Part shown: positions 8,693-19,032 of the stretch, piece by piece
Layout of the letters: every line of letters starts with the position of its first letter
Position numbering within the stretch: the stretch's first letter is position 1
Origin: an uncultured eubacterium 1-6
Lineage (GTDB): Bacteria; Bacillota; Clostridia; Lachnospirales; Lachnospiraceae
NCBI GenBank assembly: GCA_903789595.1
Contig: CAIFEZ010000005.1
Location: forward strand, 62,001-126,000
Direction of reading: 5' to 3'
Length of the DNA stretch: 64,000 bases
Notes under the pieces: generated by a model
Seen by the model: only the letters and a program-made list of their open reading frames with translations
Told to the model about the DNA's origin: nothing
Database searches by the model: none
Program-made: the position numbers and the translations under genes

Positions 8693-10057
8693 CTACATAT
8701 TGCGTGACATCAATACGCAACACTCAACATGTGCCGTGCGGGGGAACATGTCAACAGGGGTGGCCTCCATGGTTTTGTACCCTTTGGGTGCAAACAGCTT
8801 GCAGTCACGGGCCAGCGTTGCGGGATTGCATGAAACATAAACAATACGTTCCGGAGCCATGGCCGCGACGATGTCGATCAGACCGGCGCTGCAGCCTTTG
8901 CGCGGCGGATCCAAAACCACAATATCCGGTTTTTCCCCCCGGTTTTTCAGCATATCCGCTGCTTTTGCTGCATCGGCACACAGAAATTCCGCATTCTGAA
9001 TTCCGTTTTCCGCCGCGTTTTTCCGGGCGTCTTCCACTGCCTGTTCTACAGCTTCAACCCCAATGACGCGTCCGGCGTTTTTCGCCATAGAAAGGCCAAT
9101 TGTCCCGGTGCCGCAGTAAAGGTCCAGCACGGTTTCATTTCCCGTCAGTCCGGCGTACTGCCCCGCAATGGCATATAGGCGTTCTGCCTGCCGCGGGTTG
9201 ATCTGGTAAAATGAAAGGGGGGAAATCCGGAATTTCAGGCCGCAGAGCTCGTCTGTGATGAAATCCTGCCCCCAGACTGTTCGGCATTTTTTTCCCAGAA
9301 TCACGTTGGTCTTTTCCCGGTTGCTGTTGATAATGATACTTTTCAGGCCGGGAACTTTTTCCCGCATCAGGGCAGTGAGGCTCGGTTCGTCGTGTACGCC
9401 GTTTCCGTTGACAACCACGCAGACCATGATTTCGCCTGTGGCTTCCGCCTTCCGGAGGAACAGGTGGCGCAGGCGTCCTTTCCCGGTAGATTCGTCGTAA
9501 ACGCTGTCACGCGTCCGACGCTCCCATTCCCGAAAGGCTTCCGCCGCGGCTGCAAATTCCGCGGGCTGCAGCAAACATTTTCCGCAGTCTACAATCCGGT
9601 GGCTGTGTGCGGCATAAAAGCCCAGACTGATTTCTCCATCCGGTCTGATGCCGACGGGGAGCTGTGCCTTGTTGCGGTAATGATCCGGCTGTTCGGCCCC
9701 CGCAATTGGATTCAGCAGAGTGAAGTGAAGGCCGCCGATGCGCTCCATGGCATCCTGTACTTTCTGCCGTTTGGCACAAAGTTCCGCTTCATAAGAAATA
9801 TGCCGGTATACACACCCTCCGCAGCGTGTGAACAGCGGGCAGTCCGCTGGAATGCGGTCTTCCGACGGAGAAAGTATTTTTTCTATTTTTCCATAAGCGC
9901 AGTTTTTTGCAACCCGAGTGATTTTCACTTTCAGCCGGTCGCCGGCTGCGGCGAGGGGAACAAAAACGGCAATGCCCTGGTATCTTCCCACGCCGCTGCC
10001 CTCCGCGCTGTATCCCGTGATTTCCAGCTGAACAGTCTGGTCTTTTCTCAGTTCCAT
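8693..10057 (-). CDS. rlmD: 23S rRNA (uracil-5-)-methyltransferase, RlmD/RumA type
   Basis: 454 residues: N-terminal TRAM domain ('VQLEITGYSAEGSGVGRYQG'), Fe-S ligands ('CPLFTRCGGC' plus an upstream/downstream Cys), a SAM-binding 'DLYCGTGTIGL', 'LDPPRKG', and the catalytic Cys in 'YVSCNPATLARD'. It methylates a uridine of 23S rRNA from SAM; the exact position (U1939 or U747-type) cannot be told from sequence alone. Start is the ATG with GGAGGT 6 bases upstream. A possible minus-strand promoter (TTGTAT, 17 bp, TACACT) lies near 10096-10124. Its last codons lie past the att repeat, so the present C-terminus ('TAHVECCVLMSRNM') may have been supplied by an integrated element. Confidence 0.93.
   Translation of the reverse strand: MELRKDQTVQLEITGYSAEGSGVGRYQGIAVFVPLAAAGDRLKVKITRVAKNCAYGKIEKILSPSEDRIPADCPLFTRCGGCVYRHISYEAELCAKRQKVQDAMERIGGLHFTLLNPIAGAEQPDHYRNKAQLPVGIRPDGEISLGFYAAHSHRIVDCGKCLLQPAEFAAAAEAFREWERRTRDSVYDESTGKGRLRHLFLRKAEATGEIMVCVVVNGNGVHDEPSLTALMREKVPGLKSIIINSNREKTNVILGKKCRTVWGQDFITDELCGLKFRISPLSFYQINPRQAERLYAIAGQYAGLTGNETVLDLYCGTGTIGLSMAKNAGRVIGVEAVEQAVEDARKNAAENGIQNAEFLCADAAKAADMLKNRGEKPDIVVLDPPRKGCSAGLIDIVAAMAPERIVYVSCNPATLARDCKLFAPKGYKTMEATPVDMFPRTAHVECCVLMSRNM
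8740..8758. repeat. direct repeat, rlmD-proximal copy (candidate att core)
   Basis: Lies inside the codons for 'PVDMFP' of intact rlmD. It matches 7193-7211 with one mismatch. A crossover here would swap the last ~16 codons of rlmD without breaking the gene. Confidence 0.7.
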
Positions 10058-10277
10058 ATCGGTACCTCCGCAGGTCTTTCGTTTTTTGTATTAAGTGTAC
10101 CATTGTAAATCCCGGAATACAATACATGTTTCGGCTGCGTCCGGGCACCTGTGCCGGCGCAGAAATGAATTTTTTTGACACGTGTCCAAAAAGGTCAAAA
10201 ATCATCACGAAAAAAAGAAAACAGGCTCACCCATTTTATACAAAGAGTAGAATGTAGCTGGAATATCCATTAAAGGA

Positions 10278-10306
10278 TTGACAGTTTCGGAGCCCGGTCC
10301 TATAAT
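10278..10306 (+). promoter_or_regulatory. perfect sigma-A consensus promoter
   Basis: TTGACA (10278-10283), 17-bp spacer, TATAAT (10301-10306). Predicted start near 10313. It drives an ORF-free transcript that ends at a strong terminator. Confidence 0.88.
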
Positions 10307-10311
10307 GAAAA

Positions 10312-10433
10312 CAGCGGAACGAAATTCCGCAGAAGGTTGCTTATAAGTTCCGTGGCAGGGACTGCCACACCTTTTCAATACAACTCCTCCCCAAAAGCAA
10401 GGACCGGCCTTATGGCCGGTCCTTGCTTTTTAG
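10312..10433 (+). ncRNA. small structured RNA upstream of glnA
   Basis: About 120 nt between a perfect promoter and a 17-bp terminator hairpin, with no ORF. Elements: hairpin GCGGAA/TTCCGC (10314-10330), hairpin GTGGCAG/CTGCCAC (10352-10368), then an unpaired ACTCCTCCCC (10383-10392) that could pair with Shine-Dalgarno sequences, then the terminator (10393-10433). It may be a free-standing sRNA with an anti-SD seed, or an attenuated glnA leader. I could not match it to 6S, SRP, T-box or a known riboswitch. Its place next to glnA suggests a nitrogen link, which is inference. Confidence 0.65.
10393..10433 (+). terminator. strong terminator of the small RNA
   Basis: AAAAGCAAGGACCGGCC pairs perfectly with GGCCGGTCCTTGCTTTT across a TTAT loop, with a short T-run. 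Confidence 0.9.
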
Positions 10434-10462
10434 CGGGTCAAAACCGGCCTTTAGAAAATGAT

Positions 10463-10491
10463 TTGACAGCATCCTTAAAATAGAATAAAAT
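10463..10491 (+). promoter_or_regulatory. glnA promoter
   Basis: TTGACA (10463-10468), 17-bp spacer, TAAAAT (10486-10491). It gives a ~75-nt leader before glnA. Confidence 0.75.
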
Positions 10492-10514
10492 AAAAGAAAA
10501 GAGATCTTTTAAAC

Positions 10515-10562
10515 AATAACAGGGAGGCTTTATCGGCGGCAAATCCTTGTTATTATTTTTTT
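10515..10562 (+). promoter_or_regulatory. attenuator-like hairpin in the glnA leader
   Basis: AATAACAGGGA (10515-10525) can pair with TCCTTGTTATT (10544-10554), 11 bp with one G-U, followed by ATTTTTTT, i.e. an intrinsic terminator between promoter and glnA. An RNA-binding ANTAR-type antiterminator is encoded right after glnA, which makes leader antitermination a natural hypothesis. The paired small hairpins usual for ANTAR targets are not clearly visible. Confidence 0.55.
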
Positions 10563-10576
10563 AGGGGGGGATTGGC

Positions 10577-11908
10577 TTGGATCCATATACAAAGGAAGAT
10601 ATTGTCCGGATTGTCAGCGAGGAGGATATCCGTTTTATCCGCCTGCAGTTTACCGATATTCTCGGTACCCTGAAGAATGTCACCATCACCCCGTCTCAGC
10701 TGAAAAAAGCGCTGGATAATCAGTGTATGTTCGACGGTTCTTCCATCGAGGGCTTTGTCCGCATTGAGGAATCCGATATGTACCTGCACCCGGATCTCAG
10801 CTCTTTCACCGTTTTTCCGTGGAATACGCAGAACGGCCGGATTGCCCGCCTGATCTGCGATATTTATCTGCCGGACGGATCCCCATTCCCCGGAGATCCG
10901 CGTTATGTTCTCCGGAAAGCCCGTGCCCACGCCTCCCGGCTGGGATATACGTTTGACGTTGGGCCGGAGTGTGAGTTTTTTCTGTTCAATACGGATGAGT
11001 TCGGCCACCCGACCACAGTAACCCATGATACGGCGGGCTATTTTGATCTGGGGCCCTCCGATCTTGGGGAGTCCTGCCGGCGGGATATCTGTCTGAACCT
11101 GGAAGAAATGGGCTTTGAAATTGAGGCGTCCCATCATGAAGTTGCCTTTGCTCAGCACGAAATTGATTTTAAGTACAGCGAAGCCCTTTCCGCCGCTGAC
11201 AACCTGATGACATTTAAGCTGGTGGTGAAGAACTGCGCCGAGTCGAACGGCCTGTGCGCCACGTTTATGCCGAAGCCGGTCGAAAACCGGGCGGGTTCCG
11301 GCCTTCATATTAATATGTCCCTGTTCCGGAATGGGGAAAATGCCTTTTTCGATCCATCCGGCCAGAAGGGCCTGAGCCGCGTCGGTATGAATTTTATCGC
11401 CGGCGTCATGAAGCACAGCAAGGCGATCTGCGCCGTGACCAATCCGCTTGTCAATTCCTATAAGCGTCTGATCCCCGGTTTTGAAGCACCCTGCTATGTT
11501 GCCTGGACGCTGGGCAACCGCAGCGCCTTAATCCGCATTCCCGCGGCCCGGGGGGAAGGGACGCGGGTTGAGCTCCGCAGCCCCGATCCATCCTGTAATC
11601 CATATCTTGCGTTTGCCCTGCTGCTGGAAGCGGGCCTAGACGGTATTGAGAACGATCTTACGCCCCCGCCTGCCGTTTCTGCCAATATCTACGATATGCC
11701 GCCGGAAATCCGTGAAAAGCACCGGATTGAGAGTCTTCCGGAAAATCTGGCGCAGGCGCTTTCCGAGATGAAGGCGGATCCCCTCATCCGCCGGACACTG
11801 GGAGATCACCTCTATCAAAAATATGCAGAGGCGAAGAAACAAGAGTGGAACGAGTACTCTACCACAGTGACGGAATGGGAATTGAACCGTTACTTAAACA
11901 GGTTTTAA
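10577..11908 (+). CDS. glnA: glutamine synthetase, type I
   Basis: 443 residues from a TTG with GGGGGG 6 bases upstream. Family hallmarks: '[18 protein letters not shown]', 'GPECEFFLF', '[14 protein letters not shown]', '[11 protein letters not shown]', '[13 protein letters not shown]' and the C-terminal 'NRYLNRF'. It makes glutamine from glutamate, ammonia and ATP. The length suits the GS-I-alpha class of Firmicutes, which is feedback-controlled rather than adenylylated. It heads a gene run in which CarA, PurF, GlmS and GuaA all use glutamine as nitrogen donor. Confidence 0.96.
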   Translation: MDPYTKEDIVRIVSEEDIRFIRLQFTDILGTLKNVTITPSQLKKALDNQCMFDGSSIEGFVRIEESDMYLHPDLSSFTVFPWNTQNGRIARLICDIYLPDGSPFPGDPRYVLRKARAHASRLGYTFDVGPECEFFLFNTDEFGHPTTVTHDTAGYFDLGPSDLGESCRRDICLNLEEMGFEIEASHHEVAFAQHEIDFKYSEALSAADNLMTFKLVVKNCAESNGLCATFMPKPVENRAGSGLHINMSLFRNGENAFFDPSGQKGLSRVGMNFIAGVMKHSKAICAVTNPLVNSYKRLIPGFEAPCYVAWTLGNRSALIRIPAARGEGTRVELRSPDPSCNPYLAFALLLEAGLDGIENDLTPPPAVSANIYDMPPEIREKHRIESLPENLAQALSEMKADPLIRRTLGDHLYQKYAEAKKQEWNEYSTTVTEWELNRYLNRF

Positions 11909-11950
11909 GATGACCGGGAACGGAAAAATCCTTTTTGCGGGGCGATCGGT

Positions 11951-12493
11951 ATGGGCAGCATTGTAGTGGCAAATTCAAATCCGGATTATGCGAAAAGAAT
12001 CGCCTCCGTCCTTCATTCCAGCGGCCTGTATGTGGGCGGCATCTATACCAGCGGCGCGCAGCTGATCCATTTTGCCAATCAGCATTACCACGGCGGGGTC
12101 GCGGTCTGCAGCGTTAAGCTGAGGGATATGTCCGCCGTCGGCCTGCCGCGTACCGTCGGCCCCGCCTTCGATTTTCTCTTTCTCGTCCGGCCGCAATTGG
12201 CCGGAATGCTCGGCCAGCTGGAATCCGCCAGCCTTCTGCTTCCCATTCGGCGGATGGATCTGATCTCCACGGTCAACATGTTTTTAAACCTGGCGGATCC
12301 GACTCCTCCTGCGATTAAGAAGAAAATTGAAAGCGGAAATTATGACGAGAAGAAGATCCTTATGCAGGCCAAAAACCTGCTGATGGGGAGAAATAATTTA
12401 ACAGAGCCGCAGGCTCACCGCCTGATCCAGAAAAAAAGCATGGACACGGGCCGAAAAATGGCGGAAACCGCCATGATTATTTTAAACGGATAG
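11951..12493 (+). CDS. ANTAR-domain RNA-binding antiterminator
   Basis: 180 residues. N-terminal receiver-like fold ('SIVVANSNPDYAKRIASVLHSSG') without the usual acidic phosphorylation pocket. The C-terminal ~60 residues ('ILMQAKNLLMGRNNLTEPQAHR', then 'MDTGRKMAETAMIIL') are an ANTAR domain. ANTAR proteins bind paired hairpins in leaders and prevent termination, often in nitrogen genes; a glnA-ANTAR pair is known in clostridia. It lies 42 bases after glnA and 13 before dapF. The probable target is the glnA leader, by inference. Confidence 0.88.
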   Translation: MGSIVVANSNPDYAKRIASVLHSSGLYVGGIYTSGAQLIHFANQHYHGGVAVCSVKLRDMSAVGLPRTVGPAFDFLFLVRPQLAGMLGQLESASLLLPIRRMDLISTVNMFLNLADPTPPAIKKKIESGNYDEKKILMQAKNLLMGRNNLTEPQAHRLIQKKSMDTGRKMAETAMIILNG

Positions 12494-12506
12494 GGGAGAC
12501 GTTCCT

Positions 12507-13340
12507 TTGAAATTCACCAAAATGCAGGGGATCGGAAACGATTATATTTATGTCAATGGTTTTCAGGAGCATGTGGAAGATCCCGCCGCCCTTTCCCGGC
12601 GGCTGAGCGACCGCCATTTTGGCATTGGATCGGACGGGCTGATTCTGATTGAACCGTCGGACGCTGCCGACTGCAAAATGGATATGTATAACGCGGACGG
12701 CTCCCGGGGGAAGATGTGCGGGAACGGGATCCGCTGCGTGGGGCGGTATGTTTATGAGCGCGGGATCGCAAAAAAAGATGTTCTCACGGTAGAAACGCTC
12801 AGTGGAATAAAAACACTTCGCCTGGATGTTCAAAGCGGGACAGTGTATTCCGTGGAAGTCGATATGGGCGAGCCGGTTCTGGAACCGGGTAAAATTCCGG
12901 CGCTTTTTCCAAAAATGCAGGCTGTGGCAGAACCTCTTGCAGTCGGTGGGCAGGAGTACCGGGTGACCTGCGTTTCTATGGGCAATCCCCACTGCGTCGT
13001 TTTTACCGGCGATGTGGATTCCATCCCTCTGTCGGAAATCGGCCCTCTGTTCGAGCACCACGCTGCTTTTCCCCAGCAGGTCAATACTGAGTTTGTGCAG
13101 GTCCTCGGTGCCGATGAAATTCGGATGCGCGTCTGGGAGCGCGGCTCCGGTGAAACGCTGGCCTGCGGTACGGGTGCCTGCGCTTCGGCCGTCGCCTGTA
13201 TCCTGAACGGAAAAACCGGCCGCAGCCTGACTGTCCATCTGAAAGGCGGCAGCCTGCAAATCCGCTGGGACGAAAAATCGGGGCATGTTTTCATGCGCGG
13301 TCCAGCGGAATTTGTCTTTGACGGGACCGTTAAAATCTGA
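12507..13340 (+). CDS. dapF: diaminopimelate epimerase
   Basis: 277 residues from a TTG after AGGGGAGA. The two catalytic cysteines are in 'NADGSRGKMCGNGIRC' and 'ETLACGTGACASAVA', with 'MQGIGNDYIY' at the start. It converts LL- to meso-diaminopimelate for peptidoglycan and lysine. The next gene makes its substrate. Confidence 0.96.
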   Translation: MKFTKMQGIGNDYIYVNGFQEHVEDPAALSRRLSDRHFGIGSDGLILIEPSDAADCKMDMYNADGSRGKMCGNGIRCVGRYVYERGIAKKDVLTVETLSGIKTLRLDVQSGTVYSVEVDMGEPVLEPGKIPALFPKMQAVAEPLAVGGQEYRVTCVSMGNPHCVVFTGDVDSIPLSEIGPLFEHHAAFPQQVNTEFVQVLGADEIRMRVWERGSGETLACGTGACASAVACILNGKTGRSLTVHLKGGSLQIRWDEKSGHVFMRGPAEFVFDGTVKI

Positions 13341-13389
13341 TATAATAAGGGCTCAGAACCGGCAATTTTGAATCACTGAGGAAGGGAAT

Positions 13390-14619
13390 GTGCAAAATTT
13401 GCTGAAAATTAATGAGAACTTTGCAAAACTCCCGGCAAATTACCTCTTTGTCGAGATCGATAACCGGGTCAAAAAATTTGCCGGGCTTCATCCGGAAGCG
13501 GAGATCCTGCGGCTTGGAATCGGTGACGTGACGCGGCCGCTGCCTGCCGCAGTGGCAGGCGCCATGGTTAAAGCCGCGGAGGAAATGGGCAGGCAGGAGA
13601 CGTTCCGCGGGTACGGGCCGGAAGCCGGGTATCCGTTTCTGCGGGAAGCCATCAGCGAGCACGATTTCCGAAGCCGCGGCGTTGATATTCAGCCAGACGA
13701 GATTTTTGTCAGTGACGGCGCAAAGAGCGACACGTCCAGCATCGGTGAGATCTTCGCTGTAGACAACACCGTTGCTGTCTGCGACCCGGTCTATCCGGTC
13801 TACTGTGATTCCAACGTGATGGCCGGCCGTGCAGGCGATTATATTGAGGGAAAAGGGTACAGCAAAATCGTCTATATGCCCTGTTTGAAAGAAAATCGTT
13901 TTCTGCCCGAAATTCCCCGCTGCCATGCGGATATGATTTATCTTTGTTTTCCCAACAACCCCACGGGAATGGGGATCGGGCGCGCGGATCTGAAAAAATG
14001 GGTGGATTATGCGCTGGAGAACCAGTCGGTTATTTTCTACGACGCCGCATACGAGGCGTTTATTACCGATCCGGACATGCCTCACAGTATTTACGAAATC
14101 CCCGGGGCCAAAAAATGTGCGGTTGAATTCCGCAGCTTTTCCAAGACCGCCGGGTTCACCGGGGTGCGGTGCGCGTTTACGGTGATTCCGAAAGAACTCG
14201 TTTTCGGCGGCGTGTCTCTCAACGGGCTTTGGAAACGGCGCCAGTCCACCAAGATGAACGGTGTTTCCTATCTTGTGCAGCGCGGAGCAGAAGCGGTTTA
14301 TTCGGAAGCTGGCTGGCGCGGCGTGCAGAAAAATATTGCCTATTATCAGGCTAATGCCCAAATAATCCGTGAAGGACTTTCCAAAGCCGGGTTTGAAGTG
14401 TACGGCGGCGTTAATTCCCCGTACATCTGGATGAAGGTTCCGGATGGCTTCACCTCTTGGCAGTTCTTCGACCGGCTGCTCGAAAGGGCGGCGGTTGTGG
14501 GAACGCCCGGCTCGGGCTTTGGTCCCTGCGGGGAAGGCTATTTCCGCCTGACTTCTTTCAACACCCGGGAGAATACCCAGAAGGCAGTGGAACGTATCGG
14601 CAAAGTGTTTGCGGAGTGA
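13390..14619 (+). CDS. dapL: LL-diaminopimelate aminotransferase
   Basis: 409 residues from a GTG after GAGGAAGGGA. Fold-type I PLP enzyme: '[13 protein letters not shown]', 'FVSDGAKSD', '[10 protein letters not shown]', 'YDAAYEAFI', and the PLP lysine in '[13 protein letters not shown]'. It converts tetrahydrodipicolinate directly to LL-DAP, so this organism uses the short DapL route rather than the succinylase or dehydrogenase route. It follows dapF by 49 bases. Confidence 0.95.
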   Translation: MQNLLKINENFAKLPANYLFVEIDNRVKKFAGLHPEAEILRLGIGDVTRPLPAAVAGAMVKAAEEMGRQETFRGYGPEAGYPFLREAISEHDFRSRGVDIQPDEIFVSDGAKSDTSSIGEIFAVDNTVAVCDPVYPVYCDSNVMAGRAGDYIEGKGYSKIVYMPCLKENRFLPEIPRCHADMIYLCFPNNPTGMGIGRADLKKWVDYALENQSVIFYDAAYEAFITDPDMPHSIYEIPGAKKCAVEFRSFSKTAGFTGVRCAFTVIPKELVFGGVSLNGLWKRRQSTKMNGVSYLVQRGAEAVYSEAGWRGVQKNIAYYQANAQIIREGLSKAGFEVYGGVNSPYIWMKVPDGFTSWQFFDRLLERAAVVGTPGSGFGPCGEGYFRLTSFNTRENTQKAVERIGKVFAE

Positions 14620-14664
14620 TCGGGTGCTTCCGCAGGCTGTTTGAATAGGATGGTTGGTGAATTC

Positions 14665-15741
14665 ATGAAAGCATTCCTGATGCTGGAAAACGGCATGTGC
14701 TTCGAAGGGACGGGGTTCGGCGACGAACACGACACCCTCTGCGAAGTGGTGTTTAACAGTGCAATGTGCGGCTATACCGAGCTGCTGACGGATCCTTCCT
14801 ATGCGGGGCAGGGCGTTGTCATGACCTGTCCGCTTATCGGCAATTACGGCATCTGCTACGACGACGTGGAATCCGTCCGCCCCTGGCTTTCTGCCTACAT
14901 TGTCCACCGCGTTTCGGAAATTCCAAGCAATTTCCGCAGCGATGTTGATCTGAATACATTTTTAAAGGACAACCATATTCCCGGGATGGAAGGTGTGGAT
15001 ACCCGCGCCGTCACCCGGGTTTTGCGCGAGAATGGGACGATGCGCGGAATGGTTGCCTACGGGGATTCCGTTGACCGGGATGCCATGAAAGAGAAGATTG
15101 CGGGCTTCCGCATGGAGCCGGCCGTTCCGCTGGTCAGCTGCCGGGGACCCCGCGTTTACGGCGACGGCCCTGTAAAAGTTTCACTGGTTGATTACGGCGC
15201 AAAGAACAATATTATCCGTTCCCTGGTTTCCCGCGGCTGTACGGTCAAACGTTTTCCGCACGATGCCACGCTGGAGGATCTGATGTCCTTTTCGCCGGAC
15301 GGTGTCATGCTGACAAACGGCCCCGGCGATCCGAAAGACTGCCAAAAGGAGATCACAGAGCTGAAGCGTGTCTATGCAAGCGGAGTGCCTACGTTTGCCA
15401 TCTGTCTCGGCCATCAGTTGATGGCCCTGGCGCAGGGGTTTGACACGTACAAGCTGAAATACGGCCACCGCGGAATTAACCATCCGGTCAAAGAGCTGGC
15501 AAAGAACCGTGTCTATATCACGTCTCAGAACCACGGTTATGTGGTGGACAGAAAGACCGTTGATCCTTCCGTAGCGGACGTCAGTTTCGTCAGCATGAAC
15601 GACAGGAGCATTGAAGGGCTGAATTATAAAAACGGACGTGTCTTCTCGGTGCAGTTCCATCCGGAAGCCTCGCCCGGGCCGCTGGACACCGGCTTTCTGT
15701 TCGACAGATTTATCAGCCTGATGGGAGGGGACCGGCTGTGA
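14665..15741 (+). CDS. carA: carbamoyl-phosphate synthase small subunit
   Basis: About 358 residues, taking the ATG at 14665 (an ATG at 14650 is possible). Class I glutamine amidotransferase with the nucleophile in 'FAICLGHQLMALAQG' and 'VQFHPEASPGP'. It supplies ammonia from glutamine to CarB for carbamoyl phosphate used in pyrimidine and arginine synthesis. The stop overlaps the carB start (GTGA). Confidence 0.96.
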   Translation: MKAFLMLENGMCFEGTGFGDEHDTLCEVVFNSAMCGYTELLTDPSYAGQGVVMTCPLIGNYGICYDDVESVRPWLSAYIVHRVSEIPSNFRSDVDLNTFLKDNHIPGMEGVDTRAVTRVLRENGTMRGMVAYGDSVDRDAMKEKIAGFRMEPAVPLVSCRGPRVYGDGPVKVSLVDYGAKNNIIRSLVSRGCTVKRFPHDATLEDLMSFSPDGVMLTNGPGDPKDCQKEITELKRVYASGVPTFAICLGHQLMALAQGFDTYKLKYGHRGINHPVKELAKNRVYITSQNHGYVVDRKTVDPSVADVSFVSMNDRSIEGLNYKNGRVFSVQFHPEASPGPLDTGFLFDRFISLMGGDRL

Positions 15742-18700
15742 GCAAACGGAGCGACATTAAAAAAGTTATCATCATTGGTTCCGGCCCGATCATTATCGGG
15801 CAGGCCGCCGAGTTTGACTATGCGGGCACGCAGGCCTGCCGCGCGCTGCGCGAAGAGGGGATCGAGGTCATCCTGATCAACTCTAACCCGGCTACCATTA
15901 TGACCGACCGCCAAATCGCGGACAAGGTCTATATTGAACCGCTGACCGTTGAAACCGTCAAGAAAGTGATTTTAAAGGAACACCCGGACAGCATCCTTCC
16001 CACCCTGGGTGGGCAGAACGCCCTGAATCTTGCGGTGGAACTGGAGGAGTCCGGGTTTCTAAAGGAAAACCATGTGGAGATGATCGGCACCAGCGCCGAC
16101 ACCATCCGGATGGCGGAAGACCGCGAGCTGTTCAAAGAAGCCATGGAACGGATCGGCGAGCCGGTTGCCCGCAGCGTGATCGCAGAAAACCTAGAAGACT
16201 GTGTTAAAGCGGCAAAGACCATTGGATATCCGGTTGTCGTGCGCCCGGCATATACGCTCGGCGGAAGCGGCGGCGGCTTTGCCAACAACGAAGAGGAACT
16301 TCGGGATATTGCAGCCGTCGGACTGCACCGCAGCCGCGTGCATCAGGTACTGATTGAGCGCAGCATTGCCGGCTGGAAGGAAATCGAGTACGAGGTGATG
16401 CGCGACCACAACGGAAACTGCATCACCGTCTGCAATATGGAAAATATCGATCCTGTGGGTGTCCATACGGGAGATTCCATTGTGGTGGCGCCGTGCCAGA
16501 CGCTGGGGGACAAAGAGCTTCAGATGCTGCGCAGCGCTTCCCTGAATATCATCCAGGAGCTGAAGGTCGAAGGCGGGTGCAACGTGCAGCTTGCCTTGAA
16601 CCCGGACAGCTTCGAGTACGTTGTGATCGAGGTCAACCCGCGTGTCAGCCGCTCGTCTGCGCTGGCTTCCAAGGCAACGGGTTACCCGATTGCCAAAGTA
16701 GCCTCCAAGATCGCGCTCGGCTATACGCTGGACGAAATCCCGAATGCCATCACGAAAAAGACTTACGCCTGTTTTGAGCCTACGCTGGATTACTGCGTTG
16801 TCAAAATCCCGCGCTGGCCGTTTGATAAATTCATCCACGCGCGCCGCATCCTCGGCACGCAGATGAAGGCGACGGGCGAAGTGATGGGCATTGCCCCCAC
16901 GTTTGAGGCAGCGCTGATGAAGGCTGTCCGCTGCCTGGAGCAGAATACGTACAGCCTGATAGACAGCACGCTTTCGGAACTTTCCGACGCCGACCTGGAA
17001 AAACGGCTGCACGTGGTGGATGACCGCCGGCTCTGGGTGGTTTCGGAGGCTCTGCGCCGCGGTGTTTCCAAAGACAAGATTCACGATATTACAAAGATCG
17101 ACCTGTGGTTCCTGCAGAAATTCCAAAATATTATCGAGATGGAAAAAACAATTGCGAAAGGTCCTCTGGACGAACCCCTTCTCCGGAAGGCTAAGGAAAT
17201 GGAATTCCTCGATAAGACCATTTCCAGCCTCTCTGGGATCAGTGTGGAGGAAATCCGCGCACTGGAGGACAAATGGGCTATCCATCCCGTGTATAAGATG
17301 GTAGATACCTGTGCTGCGGAGTTTGAGGCCGCAACGCCGTATTACTATTCTACCTACGGCGCCGACCAGAACGAGTCGCAGCCGAAGTCCGACCGGAAAA
17401 AAGTGCTGGTTATCGGTTCCGGGCCGATCCGGATCGGGCAGGGGATCGAGTTTGATTTCTGCTCTGTCCACAGCGTCTGGGCTTTGAAAGAGCTGGGGTA
17501 TGAAACCATTATCGTCAATAACAACCCTGAAACCGTCAGCACGGATTTCGACGTGGCAGATAAGCTGTACTTTGAACCCCTCACCGAAGAAGACGTGCGG
17601 AATATTGTTCAGCTGGAAAAGCCCGACGGCGCCGTGGTGCAGTTCGGCGGGCAGACGGCCATTAAGCTGGCCGGAGACATTGAAAAAATGGGCGTCCCGC
17701 TTCTCGGCAGTTCCTACGACAGCATTGACGCCGCCGAAGACCGCGAGCGGTTCGACGAAATCCTCAGCCAGTGCGGAATTCCGCGTGCCGCCGGCCGCAC
17801 GGTATTTACCTGTGACGAAGCCATCAAAGCCGCGCATGATCTTGGGTATCCGGTCTTGGTGCGCCCGTCTTATGTACTGGGCGGGCAGGGAATGCAGATC
17901 GCCTATTCCGACGAGGACATTATTGAGCAGATCGGAATTATCAACCGCGTCGCGCAGGAACACCCTATTCTGGTTGACAAGTACATTATGGGAACCGAGG
18001 TTGAGGTGGATGCCGTCTGTGACGGGACCGACACCATGATCCCGGGTATCATGCAGCATATCGAGCGCGCGGGTATCCATTCGGGCGACAGCATCTCGGT
18101 CTATCCGGCAATCGGTGTGGAAAAGGATATGCAGAACCGGATCGTCGAATTCACGCGCCGTCTGGCAAAGGCCCTCAAAGTTGTCGGCCTCCTGAATGTG
18201 CAGTATATCGTGAAGGATCATCAGGTCTATGTGATCGAAGCCAATCCGCGTTCTTCCCGGACGGTGCCTTACATCAGCAAGGTGACGGGCATCCCGATTG
18301 TTCCGCTGGCCGTGGGCACTTTCTTTGGGAGAACCCTGCCGGAAATGGGGTACCACTACGGCCTTCAGAGCGAACGGGATTTAGTAGCCGTTAAAATGCC
18401 CGTTTTTTCATTTGAAAAGCTGTACGGGCAGGATGTGAATCTCGGGCCGGAAATGAAGTCTACCGGTGAAGTGCTGGGCGTCGCCAGGACCTACGACGAA
18501 GCGCTGATCAAGGCATTTTATGGAGCGGGCGTGCATAAAATCGACAAAGGAAACGTGATTATCACGGTGAAGGACAGCGATAAGGAAGAAGTCCTGCCGA
18601 TTGCGCAGGGGCTTTACGATCTCGGCTGGACGATTTTTGCCACAGCCGGAACGTCGGGTTTCCTCAACGACCACGGGATTCCTACCATCCGGCTGCACAA

Positions 18701-18959
18701 AATTGGCGCCGGAAAGCCGGATATTCTCGACCACATCCTTTCCGGCAAAATCCATCTGGTGATCAACACGCCGTCCAAGGGCGTTGCGCATCACCGTGAC
18801 GGCTATAAAATCCGCCGCAACGCCGTGGAAGCCGGCATCCCCTGTCTTACCTCACTGGATACCGCGAACGCGTTTCTTACCTGTGCGCGCCATGTGCAGA
18901 CCACCCAGCTTTCCGTTGTTGATATCACCAAAGTGTCCTCATTCCTGAATTTTATCTGA
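15738..18959 (+). CDS. carB: carbamoyl-phosphate synthase large subunit
   Basis: 1073 residues, GTG start overlapping carA. Two homologous ATP-grasp halves: '[23 protein letters not shown]' region and '[20 protein letters not shown]' about 560 residues later, each with a '[12 protein letters not shown]' or '[12 protein letters not shown]' loop. A C-terminal regulatory MGS-like domain follows ('[15 protein letters not shown]'). Full length for the family. Confidence 0.97.
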   Translation: MSKRSDIKKVIIIGSGPIIIGQAAEFDYAGTQACRALREEGIEVILINSNPATIMTDRQIADKVYIEPLTVETVKKVILKEHPDSILPTLGGQNALNLAVELEESGFLKENHVEMIGTSADTIRMAEDRELFKEAMERIGEPVARSVIAENLEDCVKAAKTIGYPVVVRPAYTLGGSGGGFANNEEELRDIAAVGLHRSRVHQVLIERSIAGWKEIEYEVMRDHNGNCITVCNMENIDPVGVHTGDSIVVAPCQTLGDKELQMLRSASLNIIQELKVEGGCNVQLALNPDSFEYVVIEVNPRVSRSSALASKATGYPIAKVASKIALGYTLDEIPNAITKKTYACFEPTLDYCVVKIPRWPFDKFIHARRILGTQMKATGEVMGIAPTFEAALMKAVRCLEQNTYSLIDSTLSELSDADLEKRLHVVDDRRLWVVSEALRRGVSKDKIHDITKIDLWFLQKFQNIIEMEKTIAKGPLDEPLLRKAKEMEFLDKTISSLSGISVEEIRALEDKWAIHPVYKMVDTCAAEFEAATPYYYSTYGADQNESQPKSDRKKVLVIGSGPIRIGQGIEFDFCSVHSVWALKELGYETIIVNNNPETVSTDFDVADKLYFEPLTEEDVRNIVQLEKPDGAVVQFGGQTAIKLAGDIEKMGVPLLGSSYDSIDAAEDRERFDEILSQCGIPRAAGRTVFTCDEAIKAAHDLGYPVLVRPSYVLGGQGMQIAYSDEDIIEQIGIINRVAQEHPILVDKYIMGTEVEVDAVCDGTDTMIPGIMQHIERAGIHSGDSISVYPAIGVEKDMQNRIVEFTRRLAKALKVVGLLNVQYIVKDHQVYVIEANPRSSRTVPYISKVTGIPIVPLAVGTFFGRTLPEMGYHYGLQSERDLVAVKMPVFSFEKLYGQDVNLGPEMKSTGEVLGVARTYDEALIKAFYGAGVHKIDKGNVIITVKDSDKEEVLPIAQGLYDLGWTIFATAGTSGFLNDHGIPTIRLHKIGAGKPDILDHILSGKIHLVINTPSKGVAHHRDGYKIRRNAVEAGIPCLTSLDTANAFLTCARHVQTTQLSVVDITKVSSFLNFI

Positions 18960-19032
18960 TTCCCGGCCGGGCATCTTTTGCCCGGATAAAAATATAAAAA
19001 GAGAAACAGAATTAAACCGGAGGGAAAAAACA

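Noticed and set aside
10310-10437. 6S RNA, SRP RNA or a T-box leader
   Set aside because: Too short and without the large central bubble of 6S; lacks the SRP GNAR loop context and the T-box sequence; only a generic sRNA or leader call is supportable.
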